A DNA stretch of 64,000 nucleotides, taken from Nectonema munidae. Its lineage: Eukaryota; Nematomorpha; Nectonematoida; Nectonematidae. Shown in pieces: positions 56,709 to 64,000 of this stretch (its first letter is position 1; each line of letters starts with the position of its first letter). The translations under genes were made by a program, and so were the position numbers. A model generated the notes under the pieces. The model was not told where the DNA came from. It searched no databases and saw nothing but the letters and a program-made list of their open reading frames with translations. Location of the stretch: the NCBI GenBank assembly GCA_030549495.1, contig JAUIRK010000714.1, positions 35,799-99,798 of the forward strand, written 5' to 3'.

Positions 56709-57082
56709 TGGTAAGCCTTTCCATTTTAATCAATGTTTTTATGATTAATGTAAAAATTCACCAATGATTTTAAACGAGAACATTCATATCAAACTAGTGG
56801 TGATTTACTTAAAAGGAGTTTATAATCGGTGTAATAAATGTAACTGATTCTAACTAAATTGAGGGGGTTTTTTTTTATTTACTTTGATTTTAACTTCCAA
56901 AACCAGTAGTCTTTTGAAAAAAAATTATTTTGTCTTTTCTTATATTAAAGTTTAGATAAAGTGAAATGAGTAACCCATGCGGTTCTTCTTTATGGGAATT
57001 GCAGAGTTAAAGAACCATTAATTTGGAATTAAATCTTTAATAATTGATTTTAATGATTGAATTTTTGTTTTTAAAAATTTTA

Positions 57083-57540
57083 GCAAAGAAAGTTAAACGT
57101 AGTTATCTAAATTTGAAACAAAAGTTGGCAGTTATTGGTTCTCCTTGTTACAAATTAGCTGAAGAATTGAATGTAGGTAAAACTTAGATACAAGCATTTT
57201 TAAAAATAAGAATAAAGTCAAAAAATTCTGGAACTCAGGCCAAAATTCACAATGCAAAACATAGAAAATTCGATCATCAAACGAAGGAATTAATTCTTTT
57301 GTTTATCAATGATTTTGTGCTATGAGAGCGAAAAACGTTCCAATTTCTGAAGTTATGATTCAAGAAAAAGCTAGATGGATTGCAAAAGAAAAATGTATAT
57401 CAGATTTTAAAGCTTCTAACGAGTGACTGGTATGTTTTTTGAAAAGAAATTAGATCAGTAAATTTATAAGGAGAGTCATCTACTATCGATCAAAATGTAA
57501 TGAATGATTGGTTTAATCGAGTTGATTAAATGTGCTTAAA
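57083..57540 (+). pseudogene. Tigger transposase CENP-B-type HTH region
   Basis: Reads KVKRSYLNLKQKLAVI, YKLAEELNVGKT (helix-turn-helix), FDHQTKELILLF, MRAKNVPISEVMIQEKARWI, then DFKASNE. This is the pogo/CENP-B double DNA-binding domain. Stops and frame changes are present and the DDE domain is absent. Confidence 0.7.
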
Positions 57541-57905
57541 AACGTGTTTAACGCAGATTAAACAGGGCTGTTTTACAAAGTTTTACCTTCTTGATTTATG
57601 GTTTTGAAAAATAATAAAATGTAAAAATAAAAATTTTAAGCATAAAGCTTTTACAGATTCTCAATTCAAATCGAGAACAAAAATTTATATGAAATAGCAT
57701 CGTTTTTCCAATTTGAAACAAACAAAGCTTGATTTATTTTTAAATAAACAGTTTTAAATATGCTGTTTTATGACATCAAGAAGTTTCAGGGGTTCATCAA
57801 CTGTACTGTTGTAATTTTTTGTAACCCCTCTCTACAACGACTCATTGTGAGATACGACCGAAACTATGTGCAAAAAACCTAGGTCGTATAAGAGAGGTTT
57901 TACAA

Positions 57906-58440
57906 TTGGTTTGCTTTAAATCAGAAATGAAACATTATGAAGAACCCATTTTACATTGTCTATACTAAGATTAAATACAAATATTCGAAAAAAGTGCTTT
58001 AATAACATAGTTAAAAGTTAATAAATTAACCGCCAAATCTTTTGCATTTTCAGAAACCAAAATTTTCAATTTGACTTAATCTAAAAATGTTAGGCTATAT
58101 CAGAAAAAGTTTGACACACAGTCTAAGAAGCCAAATGTCTAACTGTCAACATTTATGTTTTTACACATAATTGTGTAAAAAACAGCAAATATATAAAACC
58201 AACAAACACTTTATGAGTAGAAAATTACATGATGAAATCTTAAATAAAAACAACAAAGTAAAAGTTATGTAAAACAATTGATAATAAATTGTGTGAAAAA
58301 AATGTATAACTTTTGAACAAATATAAATTACAAAATCTCTAACGTTTTTCTTTTTCGGGATCGATTAAGTTCTAAAATTTTTTTATTCTTTTTTTGGCCA
58401 CCTTTGGTAACAAAGGTAAAATCAGTTTTTTGTCAGTAGA
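57906..58440. other. AT-rich spacer, no genes seen
   Basis: Nothing supported. Confidence 0.4.
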
Positions 58441-58483
58441 TATAGTGCAGTCAGCTTCATTGACTCCAAAACTATAAAAATAT

Positions 58484-59596
58484 TCAAGCATTTTTTGAGA
58501 CATGTGTAAGTTTATACTTTTCAATTTTGAAATTAGATAAATGTTCTATTAAAATCAATTCACCCTCCCCAGAAAATGCAGCCTTCAAAAAATGTTCTTG
58601 TCTTTTTGACTCTTCAAAAAGTTTTAGAGTCAAATCGATCAGTTTTTGTGGCGTCCAGTTAGTGAGTATGGACCCACATGCATTCTTTGCCACATTCTAG
58701 GTATACATGATAACGTGATTCGAGGATTTATAATATATTTTTTCAATGTGTCCATATAATTTGTTGGAAAGTTTAAAAATACGGAACCATATAACGAAAG
58801 AATCTGCTATTTTTTAAAATTGAAACTAGATTCATCAAAGGCATCAATTAAACCGTTTTGTCCAAAAATCAAATTGACTAGAGCTTTCATTTGTTTGTTT
58901 TTTAATAGTTTTTTATTATTGTTATACCTCAGCAAACTTTCTTTTAGATGCCTTGTACAAAGAGTTACAGTAGAACGATTGAAAACATTTTCAAGTGCTT
59001 TAATTATGGCTTTTTCTTGGCTACAACCAAAAATAGCTTTTATTGGACTAGTTTCCATATATATGTGCGAAAAAAAGCTAAAATAGGTTTCATAAATAGA
59101 ATCCCAATGGATAAAAATTGGACCCATAAAGATAGGATTTTCTCCTGTTTTTCTGCGAATCAATTTTCTTTCCTGGTGCACAAAAGTACTGACAAAAGAG
59201 GCAGCTAAATTAAATGTTCGATCAATGCCAATAATATAAGAATTAGCTGAAATAAACTGAGCAAGCATGCTATCAGTGTATAGTATCAATGAGCTAGGAT
59301 TAGAAATGGTGACAGCACATCTTACGAACTCATGTTCATTTCCTATATCATCGATAAAAGCTCTTGAACTTGGTCTGATAAATCCAATTTCGAAGATCTG
59401 GATAAAAGTTTGTGTTTCAAATTACTGATATATTGGGGGTTCCTTGGAATATTTTATGCAAATACTTTTGAAAGTATGATACTCGGCACTGATAGCTTTT
59501 ATCTTTTTTCAACTTCGAATGATACCTTTTCAGAATACAAGCAGCATCACTTTTCTCCTCCGGTCATCAAAATGATCGGCATTATCGATTTTATAG
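58484..59596 (-). pseudogene. MULE transposase, second copy (interrupted by a LINE)
   Basis: A 160-codon frame (59289-58807) carries the catalytic core: YIIGIDRTFNLAASFVSTFV, GENPIFMGPIFIHWDS, TYFSFFSHIY, VTLCTRHLKESLLRY. Upstream, near 59350, a GNEHEFVRCAVTIS-like segment leads in. Downstream (58693-58484) MAKNACGSILTNWTPQKLID continues the homology seen in 20128-20523. It is the same protein family as the 16696-24933 element but diverged, so an independent copy. LINE 3' tail sequence abuts at 59597. No terminal repeat recognised. Confidence 0.8.
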
Positions 59597-59616
59597 TTAG
59601 TTAGTTAGTTTATTTT
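59597..59616. repeat. (AACT)n LINE 3' tail
   Basis: On the plus strand four to five GTTA units; on the minus strand the tail reads AACTAACTAACTA. Marks the LINE 3' end and insertion point. Confidence 0.75.
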
Positions 59617-59821
59617 TCAAAAGTAACAAGAAAAAAAAAATATATAGAGCAAATTGCTTAATGCAAAAATATGGTAAATTGTGAACATTTACAAAAGGAG
59701 ATATGTATCATAATAAAATATTGCTTTTAAAGGTCAATATCAAAGGCCAAGTTAGCCGCTGGTAGATGTCAACCTGCTTGTGAGATTTCTATAATCTTGG
59801 GAATTTTAAGAGACGAGCGGT

Positions 59822-62800
59822 TCAAGATGAAGTCATACTTTTTCTGCAGGCATAACAGTTGGAAATTGAACAATTGTTGATTCTTGAGTAAGAGTTGATG
59901 AAACAGGACATCATCATCTTTGGAAATTTTTTCATATTGATGGCATCAGAAACAAAAAACATTTGATTGGAGTTGAATAGTGTTGACATTTTGAATGCAA
60001 ATGCTTGCTTTGATTTTGTGTAGTTATAGTAAGGGAGCATCATGTGAGTCATAAAGCGAGGAGATGTTCTTTCCTTTTCTGAGTTAAAAGTGATGAAGTC
60101 GTTGAAAATGAATGGAAGCATGCCATGCAAGAATTTATATAGGTAGGTGTAGGCACTATGGACATAAATGTCTTTGAACTTCAACAGAATGTATTGAATA
60201 AATACGTTGTTTGTGTGGGAGAGGGGAGGAAGATTGAAAATTACTCTTAATATCTTTTTTTGTAGTGTAAAAAGCATCGTGTTTTTTGAGTGACTCCAGT
60301 TGAAGACACTGTACTTTAGATGAGGAAGGAACAAACTATTATACATGGTGAGCATTGTATTGATTGGGAGAAACTTTTTGGCTTGTCTCATCACAATAGA
60401 AATATAAGCTAGTTTGTGGCATACATGTGAAAAATGGCGATGCCAAGTCAGATCACTTGATACGAACAAATCCAAAAAATTAAATTCATTTACTCTTTGA
60501 ATACCAATACTTGATAAGTAAACATTGTAAACAGGCTTAGTATGTCCATACGAGTATGAGATATATTTTGATTTAGCTGTGTTCAAAAACATACCATTTA
60601 ATTCAAACCACTTTTGGATCAATCCTAGATTTTGCTCAAGTAATGGTTTATGCAGATTTTCTTCTGAAAATAACAAAGTTATGTCATCTGCATAACTGAA
60701 AACTTCACAATCAAGCGCAATTTCCTGTAGGTCTCTCATAAACATATTGAAAAATATGGGAGCTAAAATTGTACCCTGAGGTACACCTGAGACTACTTTT
60801 TTTACATTGGAAGGACAACCATTTATGTACACAGTCTGATGTCTGTTACTAAAATAGGAGGAAAAAAACTTTAAGGTTTTATCTGGAAAACCGTGTGATT
60901 TTAGCTTGTATAAAAGAAGGCTATGAGGTATAGAGTCAAAAGCATGACTGAGATCTAAGAAAATCGAGCAAACCTGTTTCTTTTGTTCAAGCGAATCGAT
61001 CACCCTATTCAAAAAATAAGTATGCACCAACTCTGTAGAGGATTGTCTTTTGAAGCCAAATTGAAATGGGGAAAGGAGAGAATTGAAGGTGAGATAAGTA
61101 TATAATTGAGTATAAATAATTTTTTCAAATATTTTCGATATTGATGTAACAATCGATATTGGTCTATAGTTGGCTAGATTGTCTGTTTCTCCTTTCTTAT
61201 GAACAGGTATAACTTTAGTATTTTTTAAAATATCAGGAAAAACATTTTTTCAATACAAGAATTGAATGCTTTCATTAAAGGCAAAGAAATATAGTTTTCA
61301 ACTTTTTTCAAATCATAAAGGGACAATCCAAAAATGTCTTCACTACGGCTAGACTTTAGAGACTTGAACGACAAAATAACATCATTAAGAGATACCTCTT
61401 GCAAGTAAAAAGTACAAGCTGTTGATTCAAAAGACACAGCGTTTACGTCATGAACGAAATCGTGGTTAAAATTTTTTTCAAAATGATCGCTAAATAGATT
61501 ACTAACTGTAGAACTGTCGCTGATTATATTACCGTTGATATTTATATAAAAGAGATTCGGCTTAGCTTTCGGTTTTACAATAGAGTTTATACATTTCCAA
61601 GTAAGCTTTGTATCATTTTTGTTCTTGAAAATTTTCTCAAAAAATTCTCTTTTCAAACTTTTAATCAGATACTTTACTTGATTTCTTAAGAAAAGAAACT
61701 CAGCTCTTAATTTTACGCTCTTGGCTTTTTTCAATTTATGAAAAATTTTGTTCCTTTTATTTATCAACTCAAGAAGTTCGTTAGTAGCCCAGGTGGTTTT
61801 TTTCTTTCTATGCAACCTTTTATTAACATTTAAATGTTTGGTAGACAAACTTTTAAAGTAACAAATTTTTGAATTAATCGAGCTTATTAGGTCTGAATGA
61901 TCTATCTCTCTATTATCGTTAGTAAATGATGTCCAGTCAAAACTAGAGACAAAATTAACAAATTTAGTTTCGTCAAAATAATAAAAGTTGTCATTCACTT
62001 CTAAGACGGCTGTTTTTAGGGATAGCAAAACTGGGTAATGGTCAGAAATACATGTATCTAATACAAAAGCTGAGTGCTCAAACTGATTATTAGGTATAAA
62101 AATGTTATCTAGTAAGGTACCACTGCTTGGTCGAGTGGGTGTGGTTATAGTTGGGAATAAAAAGTTAGAGATACAAATAGTGAAAAACTTATTCACTGAT
62201 TCATCTCGAGTGTTGAGTAGGTTGAAATTAAAATCTCCAAGTAAAATATTCGTAGAATTATGAGGGAATTTACTTAAGTAAATTTCAAGATATTGATTAA
62301 ATATTTCTATTTTTTCAAGAATATTGTTTGGAGGTCTATACAAGTTGTGTAACCTGAATGGGGTTTTATTAATGTATACTACAATACAAAAATATTCAGC
62401 AAAAGTTTCAAACGAACCAGAACCAATAATTTTGTAAGATAAGGTTTCATGGACAAAGAAGCATAACCCAGCATGCTTGGAAATAACTCTAGGGGAGGAT
62501 AAAAATATATACGAGGATAATGAAAAGCTCTTAGAGTCTGACATTGTAACCATGATTCTTGCAGACATATTACTGAATGGGATAAGTAGCCCGTAAATTA
62601 AAATTTTCTATGAGGAATTCTAATTCTGAAAACTTAGCTTTTAAAGATTGACAATTCAGACTAAGTAAGTTAAACTCATTAGTGTTTGTGATAGAATCTG
62701 GATTGAGAAAATTACTAGACTTTAAAAATATATCTTCATCATGTAAATTGAAAGAAAAAACTTCACATAAATTAGTAATTTCAAGAGAATCATTCATCAT
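59822..62800 (-). pseudogene. LINE ORF2: endonuclease + reverse transcriptase
   Basis: Three frames joined by small shifts. 62800-62570 opens MMNDSLEITNL and has FNLLSLNCQSLKAKFSELEF, the start of the endonuclease. 62568-61225 (447 codons) has HNLYRPPNNILEK, NILLGDFNFNLLN (catalytic Asp/Asn), TRPSSGTLLDNIFI and SDHYPVLLSLK. Near 61235 the frame moves, then NYRPISIVTSISKIFEK and 61030-59822 (402 codons) give FLDLSHAFDSIPHSLLLYK, VSGVPQGTILAPIFFNMFM, SYADDITLLF (catalytic YADD) and a long C-terminal thumb ending NCSISNCYACRKSMTSS. Shifts lie near 62590, 62550 and 61240. Length and order match a complete ORF2. Confidence 0.85.
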
Positions 62801-63876
62801 TATACATAGTGTGATTCTTTACCAAACTTATTTCCTTCAAAACAAACTTACAAGTTTTATTAAGAGCTGAATGATTAGTTTCAGCACATCCAGCTCTAGA
62901 GCAATTTATACACTTATATTCGGCCTTGGAAACAGTACATGAACTCCCATCATGATCGCCAGAACAATATCTACAAACACTATGGTTTTTACAATTAGAA
63001 GCAGTGTGTCCCATCATGCAACATTTAGAGCATTGTCTATGATAAAAAAAAAGGCAGGACCTTAGAATGATAAAAACCAAAAAATAGTGTAAAGTTACAA
63101 AGAGAAATATAACTGAATACAGATGGTGATACCTTCAGAACAGCCATCTTTAAATTATTGTCCTTGAAGGGTCTCGAGAACAAGAACTCCATCGATCCTC
63201 CATCATCTACAATTTTCTGAAGTCCTTCATTTTTCAAGGAAATAGAAGGAACAATAGAGTCGTTAGAAAGAGAAGTCGGAACTAATATAGAAACTTTAGG
63301 TGAAAACTTCACATTTTTAACAATTTTAATACTGTTATCATTTATCACTTCTTTTGCTTTTTCAGATGCCTTTTTATCAGGGAAAGTCAAAGCAATGGAG
63401 TTTTTCAAATTGATGATTTTTTTGATTGGGATAGCTTTTAGTTTTTCTTCAAAACTATCCAGTATTTTTTCGCGAGTTTCTTCTTCTGTTGAAATTATTA
63501 TCTGATTAACGGATTTTTTCACAGTATCTGAATATAAAACACTTTTTTCAGATTTTCTGCTAATGATATTGTTTTGCTTTATACTCTTCGAAAAAGAGTC
63601 TAGTTTAAGCTCAATATTATTGAGAGTCTGAAGTATCTGGGAGGAGTCAATACCTTTACTTTTGTCAGTAAGAGGAGAAGTAATTGAGACGCAACTCTTA
63701 CAAAACCATCTCATACCTAGAGGAAAATAATTGTCAACTATCTCATTAAATTTTTCGTCAAGATCTTGGCAGGGATAGCAGAACCATTCGTTACATGAAA
63801 AACAAAACGCCATGTCTTTACATGAACTATTTCTGCAAGAAGAGCAAGACCAAGTCTCTTTAGATTTCTTCTTCAT
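62790..63876 (-). pseudogene. LINE ORF1: PHD-like finger + CCHC knuckles
   Basis: The 279-codon frame starting at 63876 opens with a finger: WSCSSCRN, FCFSCNEWFCYPCQ, WFCKSC, a PHD-like C-x2-C array. It is followed by a Lys/Ser-rich region, then an RRM-like stretch (KAIPIKKIINLKNSIALTFP, EVINDNSIKIVKNVKF). After a one-base shift in a T9 run near 63045 the frame 63080-62790 gives the knuckles CSKCCMMGHTASNC, CRYCSGDHDGSSC, CINCSRAGCAETNH. ORF1 proteins bind LINE RNA and chaperone it during target-primed reverse transcription. The stop overlaps the ORF2 start by 11 bases. Confidence 0.8.
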
Positions 63877-64000
63877 ACTAAAGATATTGAAATCAGTGAA
63901 CTTGTTTCAATAATCAGAATAGATATACAAAATTAATTGTAAATTTTAGAAAGTTGAAACTTCAGTTTGAAAAAAAAATCGCCATTAAAACTTGGAGTTG

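Larger units (their letters stand above)
56041..57905 (+). mobile_element. pogo/Tigger-type DNA transposon, decayed
   Basis: Ends AGTAAAACCTGTCAATAACG (left) and the complement of TTGTAAAACCTCTCTTATAC (right), both variants of the CAGTAAAACCTCTC terminal repeat of pogo/Tigger elements. Inside, 57083-57540 encodes the CENP-B-like helix-turn-helix. The length of 1.9 kb suits an element that has lost part of its catalytic domain. The exact TA target site is not certain. Confidence 0.65.
59597..63990 (-). mobile_element. CR1/Jockey-type LINE, almost full length
   Basis: Minus-strand element with ORF1 (63876-62790), ORF2 (62800-59822) and a 3' untranslated region ending in an (AACT)n tail at 59597-59616. 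This is the best preserved transposon in the window: only about four frame changes, of which two fall in homopolymer runs. It sits in the second MULE copy. The 5' end lies close to or beyond the right edge of the window. Confidence 0.85.

Noticed and set aside
56631-57540. Spliced Tigger ORF joining 56631-56708 to 57083 onward
   Set aside because: The reading phase does not match at the nearest acceptor, so the join is not supported.

Overview
This is an AT-rich, transposon-packed stretch of a eukaryotic, almost certainly invertebrate animal genome. The evidence is a few conserved animal genes without visible introns (a TTF1/DMTF1-like Myb protein, EFR3 and protein-L-isoaspartate methyltransferase) sitting in very AT-rich DNA filled with hAT, piggyBac, Mutator-like, pogo/Tigger, mariner, several LINE clades and two Ty3/gypsy remnants. 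I cannot name the species from sequence alone; a crustacean such as a parasitic copepod is my guess only.

Layout. 0.1-1.9 kb: CR1/Jockey-type LINE fragment. 2.5-4.15 kb: decayed piggyBac. 4.5-5.1 kb: hAT-like and other transposase scraps. 5.85-8.94 kb: a foldback (195-bp inverted arms) whose loop was hit by a 2.3-kb hAT element. 10.3-11.2 kb: internally deleted TTF-type hAT. 11.4-14.7 kb: a second piggyBac split by a hAT MITE (8-bp duplication, carrying a tRNA-like head) and a TTAA-flanked piggyBac MITE. 16.4-25.9 kb: an RTE-like LINE (minus strand) split by an 8.2-kb Mutator-like element (16696-24933) with ~250-bp terminal inverted repeats and 9-bp target duplications. Inside that element lie a PHD-finger + OTU-like reading frame, MULE transposase remains, and later insertions (two hAT MITEs, a gypsy pol piece, LINE fragments). 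26-31.4 kb: MITEs, pogo/Tigger and other transposase pieces. 31.5-32.6 kb: Myb gene. 35.7-38.4 kb: EFR3. 38.8-40.5 kb: piggyBac fragment joined to an RTE-like LINE with a PHD-like insertion. 44.5-47 kb: gypsy fossil. 49.4-50.1 kb: PIMT. 51.4-52.4 kb: C-rich LINE fragment with RNase H. 53-55.3 kb: CR1-like LINE split by a hAT MITE. 56.0-57.9 kb: pogo/Tigger. 58.4-59.6 kb: second MULE piece, hit by the best preserved LINE (59.6-63.9 kb, ORF1+ORF2).

The two most distinctive signals are (1) the Mutator-like element that combines a PHD-like finger, an OTU/vertnin-like domain and a MULE transposase between long inverted repeats, and (2) a family of ~110-130-bp TTAA-type MITEs in which an 18-bp palindrome always begins 15 bp from the end, while its arm sequence changes from copy to copy with symmetry largely kept. 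The host genes look ordinary and unrelated to each other in function; the window is mainly a record of repeated nested transposition.
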